NCBI RefSeq assembly: GCF_021155765.1
Contig: NC_060113.1
Coordinates: 5,533,001-5,597,000 of the forward strand
Direction: 5' to 3'
DNA: 64,000 bases
Source: Diprion similis
Lineage: Eukaryota > Arthropoda > Insecta > Hymenoptera > Diprionidae
In this document: positions 50,496 to 62,177 of the stretch, one piece after another
Numbering within the stretch: the first letter of the stretch is position 1
Layout: each line of letters opens with the position of its first letter
Translations under genes and position numbers: made by a program
Notes under the pieces: model-generated
Databases searched by the model: none
What the model was told of the DNA's origin: nothing
What the model saw: only the letters and a program-made list of their open reading frames with translations

Positions 50496-53400
50496 TACGA
50501 TTGAGAATCGCATATGCATAATCGACCTGTCTGTAACAGGATAAGTTTTTTGAGATTGCAAATTTATGTAATACGTCATGCGGAAGTCCCCCTGCAGCAT
50601 TAACAACACATTGCATCGTGGGTTTCTCCGTTATTCGTGTAAACAAATATACCGTATTGTTGTTTACTCGTTATCCGGTAACTCGTAACTTACTTGAAGC
50701 TAGTTGCGAAAGCAGATTTAAAAAAATAACAAAGGAATGTTGAAATGACACGAGATAACTGTGTGCTAGCGGTGATTGTTATAAATCTGTGCAATTGTTC
50801 CGTACTTAGATAAATAATTCAATAAATAAGGTCATTCACTCGGAGTTAACCCAAATCGGAAGATTCGACACGTATTTCATCGAAGAGCGAGGTTCTTTTT
50901 AGATGTGTAACACATGACTGAGGTGGACCACGGTTTGAGGTTATGTCAAGGTAAGATCGTAAACGTCAACTAACAGCTATTCCGCTGGTTTTTCTCTGTC
51001 GAAACATAAGCTGCACAATGCGATGCTGAGAATTCTTGGTTACTGTTTCCTCATTCTATTCCTCGCATTCAAATATTGCGTCCGTATTTACGTATATTTA
51101 TTTATCTGTGGAACATGTATTTTCCAATTTGAAATAGTTCTGCCAGTAATCAGGCTGAAAACTATATAAAATATATATGACTCAAGAAACATTTTTGCTG
51201 TTTCTTGTATACAGGCTTTTTGTTTTATGTAAGTATGCTAATTGTCAAATTTTCATCAATAAACTCGCGTGCAAAATACTTGTATTGATTTTCGGATCTA
51301 CTTCAGGAAGATGATTATTTTATCGATCAATTACAGCTAAGTTTTATGTCCGATGTTGCGAAAACTTTTTTTTACACAGCGGGTGACTAGACGTAGTTTA
51401 TATTTAAATTCAAACTTAACTTACCTTTTGCCAGAATTGTAATAATTGTCATTTGCTAAAAAATTCTTTCCCACAAATTTTATGTCAATACTAAACTCTA
51501 AAGGGGTGATCTATGTTAAAACGGCGCATAGGAAATTCAGAAAGAAAATTTCCTAGTTTTTAAATGGTTATCCGATCAACCGATAGTTTTTTTTTTTTTT
51601 ACACATTATTTGACCGCCAGGAAGGCGAAGAGAAAAAAATCAAAACCTCGGTCCTTCTACTTGTTTAAGAAATACATGTAATTTATTAGCAAACAACGTC
51701 GCCACTTTTATAAATACTAACATGAGATGGTTGACGTTGCGAGACATGCCGGTTGAGCACAAAATTAATATGTTAGTCGTGCGATTTATTCACGAGTCCG
51801 TCGGTAAGCTGCCATATCTTGATGCACAATTTCTCAAAGGACTTGATTCGCCCTGAAATTTAAATCAACCGATCAATTAGTTGGTCAAATATTAAAGTCC
51901 AGTAGCTCGGTTAGAGTGGCATAAATTCTGAAGTACAGTTTAATTCGTACAGTTGGGTTTCAATTTGTGTTTACTATATCGTTAATATCAATCAATTGAA
52001 AGAACTAATTTTATGTTAGATCATTCAGAGTTCTTGAAACTAAAGGCTTCAGATTTTTTCAAATTCACAATTATATCCGACAGACCGGGATCGTGCTAAA
52101 CGTTAAAACTTTAAAACGGCATGGGGTAAGGGTTGGAAATTATTCACTTCTACAAATCTGGTCAGCCTGAGAATTTAAACTATAAACACTGTTTAATTCA
52201 GCTTCAATTGTTTTTACATCGTGTCTTTGGTTGCGTCAGCGTTTTAATCTATTTGTTTTAATTTTTGCTGAAAAAGGGACAAAGAACAAATATTTAGTGT
52301 TAATTCATGTTACTGGTGAGAATAATCAGTAATTCGATTATATCGACGTTAGTAATGTAATCGGAAAAGTTTCATGCTGAGGAAGAAGCGTTATTTCAAA
52401 ATTTCAGAATTATTTCAAGATCTTAGTGCCTTCGAAATCATTGTAAAATTAAGAAAATAGTCACTTTTCCCCCAATATGTAGTAAAATTGCATAGTTAAG
52501 CTGCGTCGACTTGTACTTTTTTCTTATTCACAAACAAATAACGACAAATCACAAAGTACTTAAACGAAAACCGACAACATAAAAAATGTTCTCTTTCATT
52601 ACCCAGCACTGTACCCTTGCATTCGAATCATGCAATTAAACAGATCCTTAACAATGCACAAAGTTTCTCTTGCACTTGTAAGTTGTAAAAACAAGTACTT
52701 CAAGCAAGAATAGAGAACAATAATTATTATTTATAGCCCAAAAAGTTTGAATACAGTTCAAAGAGAAGTAGAGGTATATATCACACATTTGCACGTATAT
52801 AACGGTTGACTCATACTGATAAAAACAAAAAATTGTAAACATAACTTATAAATATTTGTTGCAAAGCTTATACAGCACAGTACAAACAACCGACCATAAA
52901 TTTCAGGAGAGAGTCGCATTAAACTGGGTTCAGAGAGTTAAAAAACAGTTGGTGGCGTCTTAAGTAACAACGGTATCTTAAATTTATATGATTAACGTTA
53001 CATGCTCTTACTATATTTTCATCTTTTATTTATTGCATGGATAAGATGTTGCAGTTAAAAATAACTCTCTTTCTGTCTGGTTCCAAAAAACCTGATAGAG
53101 CTTAACGCCGATGTTTCTCTTTAATGCTTTTACCAAAGAAAAAACAAAAAAAAAAAAAAAAATCATCATCACTCATATAACTTAAAATTATAACTATTTT
53201 TTTTCTTTAACTCGTATTGTTATCCTTGCTTTTCTATGATTTAACCTTCTGACGTTATTTGCTTAAAAAAGTTGGAATCAATTCACGAAGGGAAATTTAA
53301 GCATGGTTCATTCGTCGTTTTTTACTTTGTTGATGGCAATAAATAAATAATTAAGCCACCAAATTTTCCAATTTTCTTTCAACCACTGATGAGGTTTCTG

Positions 53401-55279
53401 ATATAAAAATAAATAAATCATAGTACAGCTGAATGGTTATTTTATATAATATATATATGTATATTTAAATGTATATTATATATATATATATATGTATGTA
53501 TATATATATATATTTTTTTTAAATTTGTCATAAAATAAATAATTACGCCTAACATGTTTACCCATCTGATAACATCTCAATTGCATCCGTACAAATATAA
53601 ACATAAAACTATCGTAATATAATAATTAACATTCGAATAAATTTGCCATAATGATAATAATTTTGTTTTTCTTTTAAGAAAAACAAACACTCGGCATTAT
53701 CGCGTGTTTGTTTGTTATATTACAAAATTTCAACTCTGCGATTGTCTCTCTCCGTGAAGCAAAAGAATTATACCGGGAGAATTTACATAAAAAATTTGTC
53801 AACTTTTTACGCATTGCGTGTAATTAGGGAATAACGATGTGATCAGCTATTTGTTTTTTTGTTTTTTTTTATTTTCTTTCTTTCTTTTTTTTTTGTTTGC
53901 TCTTGGATCGAATCTTTCGAATTTCAATACTGTGCTAAGCTATACTGATAAAAAGAATGAAATCTGAACATTACTATGTGTGTATATATATATATATATC
54001 GAGGCTAGATATGAGTAGATATGAAATTAAGTATGTGTAATAATTCTGGAAACTCCAGTTAATATGTTTATAAATATTCATCGAGCCAGAGTTTGCCTGT
54101 ATAATAGGTATTAAAATTTAAATTCAAACCCTTAAATTTTTTATAATCATTGTTACACAATGAAAACGCGTATATTTGAAACGTAATTTATAATAATAAT
54201 AATACTAATACTAATAATAATAATAATAATAATAGTAACATCAACGATAGTCATAATAGTAATAATATTAATTAATAACAATAAATCTAAAGTAAAGCAA
54301 AGAATATTTCTCGATAACAAAACTTAGCTTCGCAGTTCATTCGTATCGGTTGTTGGAAATGAATAATCATTAAATTTGTATATAATGGCGTAACTAAAAT
54401 TTGCAAAATAACTTTGCAAAAAGAATGAAAAATAACGTAAATGAAACTTCTTGTTGTATTTGCCTATCGCAAAAGGATTGTGCAAATAGTTGTGTGTAAA
54501 GAAAAAAAAAAAACTAAAAAAAACACCTTTCAATTTTCTTTCACGTAACTGCACACAGCACAAAACGTGTTCATCGTTACGCTTAAACAATTATAATTAA
54601 TCTACGGAGTTGACGTGAATTACTAATATCTCTCTTTTTTTCTCATTCTTTGTCCTTGTCTTGGAATCTTTGTTCTTGCGATAGATTTGTTTGTTTGGGT
54701 TTTTTTTTTTTCATCCGTCGATTAATAATCATTGCTATTGTTGTTGTGTTTTATTAGTATCGTATGGATTATATAGCAATTCAATCGTCGTTCGATCGTG
54801 CAAAATTCGGTTTTGGGTAAATAATAGGCGATAAAGCGTAAATTATTTACAATTAGTGAGAAACAATTGAAGTTATCAATTGTCGCCAATGTCTACCTTG
54901 CAAAATGTAATCATACAGTTGATAAATTATAATCGTACATTTTTCGTACGCGTTGTAATACAAATTATACGGCTTAGCGTTGAAAAAAGTCAAAAGTTGT
55001 ACCGATTAAAATTAACAATAACACACGACTCGAATATTCTTTTTCTTAATCAGAAAGCATTTGGTCGACAAAAATATCGTTTTAAAAGTTGTAGCTTCAG
55101 TCGAGTAACGCGATCGTTCAAAACCCGAAAAGACACAAATTTTCGACTATATAATTAATAATAAATTTAATCCTATGTCCGCGAAAAATAATTTGGATTA
55201 AAGGCAAGCTTCGTGCGAGCGATTTTAAAGTCAAAAAAATTTTTTCGTTTATAACGTATAGTTTAATCTGTATCTATTA
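50496..55279. other. Gene-free AT-rich intergenic DNA
   Basis: Nearly 5 kb with no reading frame that resembles a protein. Low-complexity tracts include degenerate (AAT)n at about 54189-54233 and TA-rich patches at 53440-53515. Confidence 0.55.
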
Positions 55280-55881
55280 GGGTGGCGCAATAAAACTGAT
55301 TTTTTTTTTTTTTGAGTCTCGTGTGACAAAATGTTAGTTTTTGATGTTTTAAGAGCACACTCCAAAGGAAAGTTCAAAAAAATTTTTTTAAGAGGATGCT
55401 TCACATTTTTTAAAACGTCAGAAATCGTCAAAAATCGATTTTTTTTTTTAAATTTTTTTTCTCGTTACGGTATAATTTTATAGACAAAAAAAATAAGTTT
55501 CCGAAAGTTTCAGTTCAAAATTTGAATTTTGAAAGGTCGCTCATAATTTTTATTCAATTTTGTGGTGCATTTCTTTAGATTTTTTCGAGCGACCTTTTAA
55601 TATTCATATTAAAATTTCAAAAAATTTTTTTCTTCAATTTAGTAAGAAAGAATCGATAACAATACACCACGACATGAATTAAATATTAAACAAAATACTG
55701 AAAATATAATTTTTTTAATTTAATTTTTTGACGATTTTTGACATTTTTAAAAATTTGGAGCGACCTTTTAAAATTTTTTTTTTTTCGAGCTGTCCTTCGG
55801 AGTGGGCTCTTAAAACGTCAAAAACTAACATTTTGTCACACGAGACTCAAAAAAAAAATTGTCGATTTTTTTGCGCCACCC
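55280..55881. repeat. Full-length palindromic MITE flanked by TA
   Basis: A 602-base imperfect palindrome. The left end is GGGTGGCGCAATAAAACTGA and the right end is ...TTTTTTTGCGCCACCC, each bordered by TA (55278-55279 and 55882-55883). The inner arms carry GAGTCTCGTGTGACAAAATG and its inverted copy. Open frames on opposite strands in the two arms give near-identical peptides, as expected of a palindrome, not of genes. Confidence 0.85.
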
Positions 55882-56212
55882 TAATATATATATATATATA
55901 TATATATAATATAATTAATCTATTTATACAACTATCATTTATGAAAAGTCTTCTCTCTAGTTATTATTATACAATATAAAAAAAAGACACACACTTTTCG
56001 CGTCCTCTTTTTCTCTCTCTCTCTCGCTCTCCCTCTCCCTTTTACGAACACCGTTGATATTTTGTAAATATTTATTTTTCTTTTTTCTCAATTCTGTTTA
56101 TAATCAATTTTTCCGACAGATTTATACAACGCGCGTTCAACTTTTTTCACGCGTGTTAATTTTTGCGTGGTAATAACTCTGAAAGGTTTTTTTCTTTTTG
56201 ACGGCATCTTAG

Positions 56213-56214
<2 letters not shown>

Positions 56215-56259
<45 letters not shown>
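56215..56259. repeat. (AT)n microsatellite
   Basis: About 22 AT units without interruption. Confidence 0.9.
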
Positions 56260-56260
<1 letters not shown>

Positions 56261-56929
56261 CACCAACTTTTTGATATTATATTTCAAAAATATCAACACG
56301 CAATTATTTTGTTAAGATATAGGATCAATTAATTTCTCTCTGTTTCGTTTGCATGCATATACATATATACTATATACCGTGAAAATAATGCTTTGTTTGG
56401 TCGGGCTTACGTTTTTAGAGTCTTACGATATCCTAACATTGTATATATAGCGTTTGTAAAACGTCAACAATAATACTCATTGTTTGTTTATATAGTAAAA
56501 ATAGAAACAGTGAATCTTTACGTTATATTATAGATATTTATAAATTATTCAATCTATAGTGAAAATAAAACATATATATCTCCCACTCGATCCATGACGA
56601 TTTACCATACATGCGTACTTAATGCAAGCTAGTTTGAAAATTTATTCAATCGCGATTTAACAATATGTAGTTCAAAACGCACATCGATAATTCATTCTTC
56701 ATTCATCGTTGTCAATTAAAATTTTCCGATTTTATCTACACCCTTTCGAATATCTTCAGCCACCACCAAACTGCTTTCTGCTAAATACTTAATATTACAT
56801 ATATTTATTATTAATATTATTTCAATATATTCCAAAGAATCTGCAAAATCCCTATGAATAATAAAATCAACGTAATCTTAACGTTCAAAGTTTTGTAAAA
56901 CAAGTCCCATGTACACTTACAATGTTGTT

Positions 56930-57316
56930 TTTACGGCATGGGCATTGAGAAGTCCACTTTTTGTGGCAGTTTTCGTTCCGTAAAGTGACGCTTTATACGG
57001 CAGCGAACAAAGTTGCGGAATAAAGTCTTTATTCCGTAGTTTTGATGCGCAGTTCGAAGTGCGCATCCCAAACTGCCGAATAAAGTAGCTTCGTGGAACA
57101 GATCGCGACATAACCTAACTTTTCGTTTTGCTTTTCAATGCCCATAGCGTAAAAAATATTATATGTGGCAAGCCCGTAAGCCGTTTTTTGGCTCGGATAA
57201 TTTCAGTACTCGCTTCCGGCTCGCTTCCGGCTCGCCTTCAGCTTGTCCTAAAATCTTTATCCTTGCCAAAAAAAAAAAAACAGGCGGTTTACGGGCATGC
57301 CACATAAATAGCTATT
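56930..57316. repeat. Composite inverted-repeat element, copy 1
   Basis: Two abutting small elements with their own inverted ends: A at about 56930-57154 (ends TTTACGGCATGGGCATTGA and an inverted copy), and B at about 57164-57304 (ends GTGGCAAGCCCGTAAGCCG and an inverted copy). A plus B recur as a unit in opposite orientation at 61279-61655. This copy lies downstream of the lipid phosphatase stop codon and could be in its 3' UTR. Confidence 0.75.
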
Positions 57317-57626
57317 CTGTTAGTCACGTTCCAACATAAATATATATATATATATTTATATCTAACTATTGAAGGATTTTTTATATTATTATAGGAGGAA
57401 TATAACTAAATGTACAGAAATTTGCAGAATATTCGACTAGAACCGAGAACTTGATACGTAAAGTTCAATTACGTACACATAAATATAATTAATATATATG
57501 TCTGCACCGTTTGCGAATGTACCTCGGAAGGAAAACAAAAAAATTTATTTGAAAAAACAAAAACGAAAAAAAAAAACAAAAATTAAAAAAAATGGATACC
57601 AGTTATACATGTTATTCTCGCTTGCG

Positions 57627-57627
57627 G

Positions 57628-57661
<34 letters not shown>
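57627..57661. repeat. (TTG)n microsatellite
   Basis: About eleven TTG units, just downstream of the lipid phosphatase stop codon. Confidence 0.85.
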
Positions 57662-57662
<1 letters not shown>

Positions 57663-57725
57663 ATCATGAATAAATATTACAACGTCCGTGAGTGAGAGAA
57701 TAGATGTACATATATATATATATAT

Positions 57726-59885
57726 CTAACATATTCGGTTGGCCGTGCCATTATTCACCTGAGTCTCTTCTGTTCCGTTTTCTGATTCGTGAAGGTTTTG
57801 ATCATCGTCGAGAGACCGTTTTTGTTTGAAGAAACCGGCCACGAAATTTGCCTGAAAACAAAGGATCCTTTAAATTGTGAAAGAATTCTAGTGTCAGAGA
57901 GTCAATTTATCTTTGGCTTTGGTTCAGTCCTCTGGTTAAAAAAAAAAAAAGTTAAAAAGAAAGAAAACACACCATGACCAGTGCCATGGCAATTCCGAGC
58001 GTTGATCCTGCCAGGACATCGCTCCAATGGTGTTTGTAGTTTGATACCCGAGACATCGCGGTGAACCAAGCCATCCAGAAGCAAAGGAACTGAAGTAAAT
58101 GCTTCAGCAATTTACTGATCGCACAGTGAACTCGCAATTGTAGGTACAACTGGAAAACACAAAAAAAAAAAAAAAAATTGATTTAACTAATGAATTTTCT
58201 TGGTGACATCCTTCTAAATCGGTCTTCTGCGTTATTGATTCATATTCGACGTTATGTATGTATACTAGACTGTATAAAAAAAATTGACTATTTTTTTTTT
58301 TTCTAATGGTATACTGAAAATATTGTTCAAGATGACGAAAAAGAAATACCATAAAAATTTCAGATTTTAATATTGATATTTAGATGTGCCTCATCGCGAT
58401 TTTCTACTTCCCATAAGAATAACATGGCAAAAATGGTTCTTGCTCCTTGCGATTTTTATAACTAGATAACGACGCGTCGTACAGAAAATTCATAAACATG
58501 TTTTTGTAGGAAATTGAACGTTCTACAAAAAAGGTCTCTTGTCATTTTACGATAAATCTATTCTTTCAAAAGTTATTTGAGGTCAAACATCAACAAAGGA
58601 CCTCAAATAACTTTTGAAGGAGTAGATTTATCGTAAAATGACAAGAGACCTTTTTTGTAGAACGTTCAATTTCCTACAAAAACATGTTTATGAATTTTCT
58701 GTACGACGCGTCGTTATCTAGTTATAAAAATCGCAAGGAGCAAGAACCATTTTTGCCATGTTATTCTTATGGGAAGTAGAAAATCGCGATGAGGCACATC
58801 TAAATATCAATATTAAAATCTGAAATTTTTATGGTATTTCTTTTTCGTCATCTTGAACAATATTTTCAGTATACCATAGAAAAAAAAAAAAAAAAAAAGT
58901 CAATTTTTTTGATACGGTCTAATGTACACACAACAGTTCGTTTCACATCTTGTCACATGTTTGTGATATACTTGTGTGTACATAATGGAGTACATAGCGG
59001 GTGCTTTGTCACCGAATTTAACGTCACTCTAGTTTCTTCCGTTATCAGGCGTGATAATAAATAAATATAATGATTGGGTTTAACGACAGTGCGCTCGTGT
59101 CACGCGTGTTATCTTCAAATAAATTTCAGGCTCTCTGTTTTTTTTTTTGTTCAATTATTATAGTAATTGGCGTGTAAACAATATAACTTACATTTGAATT
59201 TATATTTTACAAAAACCTCCACAGGATGTGATAATTGGTTATATATGAATAATATATATGGGCAGTGCAGGGAAATTGCATTAGAAATTATGTGACGTAA
59301 GTTTTACCCCATAAAATCACGGGATTATACGTGATTAGAATCTTAAGTGGAAGGAAACAAACAAAAAAGAAAAAAAATAGAAAGAAACTTACCACGAGGT
59401 AAATCATCGTGTATGCAGAAAAGGACGAGTGTCCTGACGGGAAGGATAATCTGAAACATTGATAAAAAGTATGGTTACCGTAAAAGTTAATTGCCACAAA
59501 AAAGGTGCTTTCCACTTAAAAAAAAATGTGTCAGAGATTTGTAACGACGTTTAAAATTGATAAAGTCGAGGTTCCAATCATATTTTGAACTCAAGTTGAA
59601 TATTTAAAGATTTTCTTGCAATTTTATACTCCATTTATACTCCATTTTATACTCCATTAGGAAAGGCGTCTGCAATTGTAAATTCTATTTTTCCTCGACT
59701 TAAATCGGGACTTTCAGGATTTCCGGATTCTATAGATTTTTTACCCTCTGACAAAGAATTATTGAGAATAATATTTTGTGCATGTAGAATATAAAATGAT
59801 AGTTTACAGATATTATCTAATCATGCTAGTAAAATCGTTTTACCGTCGTTTATTCGTTTTTTGTGTTTATAATCTAAATCTGGCG

Positions 59886-59922
<37 letters not shown>

Positions 59923-62177
59923 TTTACTTGCAAGATAATTTTCAACTGGCAAAACGGATCATCAATATAATGGATGCAGGAATAGAATTATGCGCATGAA
60001 TCTGTCGATAGGTGAAAGTTTTATATAACAGAGATTGGATATGCGCAAGAGATTCAAGTTTTATGTTAGATTATAAAAAGGTAAACCTATAATCTTACTG
60101 TTTATCGTAATTCCAAAAATATCAAAATTTTGTTGACACGATACGTCTGACACGGTAACGAACGATTGTTGCTTCTCTTTTTTTCTAAATTTTTTATTGC
60201 ATATACAACAAGCTAACTTGGTTGCCATAACGGCCGAACCTCATGGAGATGGTCTTTATAGCCGATGAAAAAATGAACTAACCAAGACCATAACCAACCG
60301 ACCAACCGACCGACCGACTATAAACCAACCAACGAATGAATGAAATTACTGTGTTATATACAATTTTATCACAGATTCCTCAAATACGAATCTATAAATA
60401 GCACTTTCCATCTTCCATTTCCGATCATATTATACGTTACTTGTTATAGTTCGTCGAAACCGCGCCGGATTTTAGGATTTATCGATCGAAGACCTCAGCT
60501 GTGATAAACCATTTATAAATCCAAAATCTATAAAAAAAATTTTTAATAATCCGGGTGCTTAGATTATCCATAACAATTTTACAGTTTGATAAACGTGATT
60601 CCAAACTGACGTGAGACTCTCTAAACTTGACTGTGAGGTTAAAGTATTGATATATATGTGTATTTTTGATTTCGTGTGTCAAGCTGACATTTTTTCAAAT
60701 ATTGCAGGTATAAAAAAAAAAGAGAAACATTTCGCAATGATTAAATAGAGTGTGATGAATCGCGTTTCACAAATTGGATTAGTTTGTACATAGGTATATA
60801 CATATCATCGTTTTGCACTATAGAAATTGTATCGTCTAAAAAAAAAATAAAGGTGCGGTTGAATGGTTTTCGTTAGCAATTAAACGCACTTCCGTTATTT
60901 CCTCTGCGTTGTTCTCGTCACGCTTCGGGAGCGTTTGTACAGTATATATGCGAAAAGACGGAAAGGCGGGATCAATACAATTCAATACCGTAAAAGCACA
61001 GTATAAACTTGGCCGCATAGGTTGTCGAGTGACATTTTAGTCAGTTCAGACTTGAGAATAGACCTCAGAGAGTTGGTCAGGTTAATTATAGACTTGGAAG
61101 TTGGAACCGGAAATCTATTCTAAATCTATGTACCCAGAGATTGTAAACGTTGATGATTCGTGTTCGATAAAAACTTTGTGAAATCGATGAACCTAGTCCT
61201 ATTTTACTGGTGTCGAGTAGTCTCTGGTTGTTTTACGTTCGAAATTTTGGGAAACAATTTCTCGCACAAGTGTCAAAAATAGCTATTTATGTGGCATGCC
61301 CGTAAACCGCCTGCTTTTTTTTTTTTGGCAAGGATAAAGATTTCAGGACGAGCTGAAGGCGAGCCGGAAGCGAGTACTGAAATTATCCGAGCCAAAAAAA
61401 CGGTTTACGGGCATGCCACGTGCAATATTTTTTACGGTATGGGCATTGAAAAGCAAAACGAAGAGTGAGGTTATGTCGCGATCTGTTCGACGAAGCTAAA
61501 TTATTCGGCAGTTTGGGATGCGCACTTCGAACTGCGCATCAAAACTGCGGAATAAAGACTTTATTCAGCAACTTTATTCGCTGCCGTATAAAGCGTCACT
61601 TTACGGAACGAAAACTGCCACAAAAAGTGGACTTCTCAATGCCCATGCCGTAAAAATGATATTTTCCAATCCAAGAACGATAAGCACTTTGGAGTTATAG
61701 GAGCTGCTTAAAATTGCAGAAAAAAAAAACACTGACCTGGCTTCCTTCAGTGTTCTTGCATCGTATATCGGTAATGGATTGCAGGTGAAATCTTGAACGT
61801 AAACACCAACGTTACTGGTCAAGTTGCAGGCACTGGTGTTACAAACGGTCAGAAAGTGGGGCCTTAAACGGCCGATCGTGTACTTGGCTATGTCGGTTGT
61901 CAACACCGTACAGGCAGCTCCAAAACCGAAAATCCCTATCTGAAAATTTCCGCCATTTGCATTATGGAGTGGTGAAATGCTTCGCCATGTGTGTCGATAC
62001 GGCGTTTTGCTTCTCTTCCTACTTCGTCAGGTCCATCGGTCGATGAATAATAAATAAACTACGTATGCTTACGTGATAGTAGGCCTTCCACACCCAAGGC
62101 GGTATCGTGTACCCAAGAAAAACCCTCGTGGATTGCCCCCGTTTCTTCTTAGCGTCCAAGTATTCGCAGCATATCAT
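57726..62177 (-). CDS. Wunen/LPP-type lipid phosphate phosphatase (PAP2 family), C-terminal part
   Basis: Five exons, 5' to 3': 62177-62073, 61939-61737, 59450-59393, 58149-57973, 57851-57726, encode the last 222 residues. The enzyme dephosphorylates phosphatidate, lysophosphatidate and sphingosine-1-phosphate, with the active site facing outward. All three PAP2 motifs are present and intact: KYTIGRLRP (motif 1), FPSGHSS (motif 2), and SRVSNYKHHWSD (motif 3, with catalytic His). The loop after motif 1 has N-glycosylation sequons (NTS, NLT), which fits an extracellular loop. Membrane segments surround the motifs. The tail after residue about 180 of this fragment is hydrophilic. The first exon shown begins with ATG at a splice acceptor (TTGCCCAG), but the N-terminal membrane segment of the family is missing, so upstream exons must lie beyond 64000. 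Introns carry a palindromic MITE and a composite repeat. Confidence 0.95.
58268..58919. repeat. Full-length palindromic MITE in a lipid phosphatase intron
   Basis: A 652-base palindrome with near-perfect arms of about 320 bases (58268-58585 and 58600-58919) around a short unpaired centre near 58586-58599. The ends are GACTGTAT... and ...GATACGGTC, flanked by TA at 58266-58267 and 58920-58921. No coding capacity; the paired open frames in the arms are mirror images. Confidence 0.88.
59890..59917. repeat. Poly-A tract
   Basis: 28 consecutive A residues within an intron. Confidence 0.85.
61279..61655. repeat. Composite inverted-repeat element, copy 2
   Basis: Inverted copy of the 56930-57316 unit, with element B at 61291-61419 and element A at 61431-61655, plus the shared flank AATAGCTATTTAT. 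It lies in a lipid phosphatase intron. Because the pair is inverted, the pre-mRNA could fold between the two copies. Confidence 0.75.

Larger units (their letters stand above)
59451..61736 (-). other. Large intron of the lipid phosphatase gene
   Basis: A 2.3-kb intron containing a poly-A tract (59890-59917), a TTATACTCCATT tandem (about 59621-59661), GACC-type simple repeats near 60292-60318 and the composite repeat copy 2. No nested gene. Confidence 0.6.

Noticed and set aside
55249-55979. Two similar 60-83 codon frames on opposite strands
   Set aside because: They resemble one another only because the MITE here is a palindrome; there is no evidence of a gene.
57498-57695. 65-codon frame with Lys-rich and Val-rich runs
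   Set aside because: It reads poly-A-rich and (TTG)n simple sequence and has no homologue I recognise.
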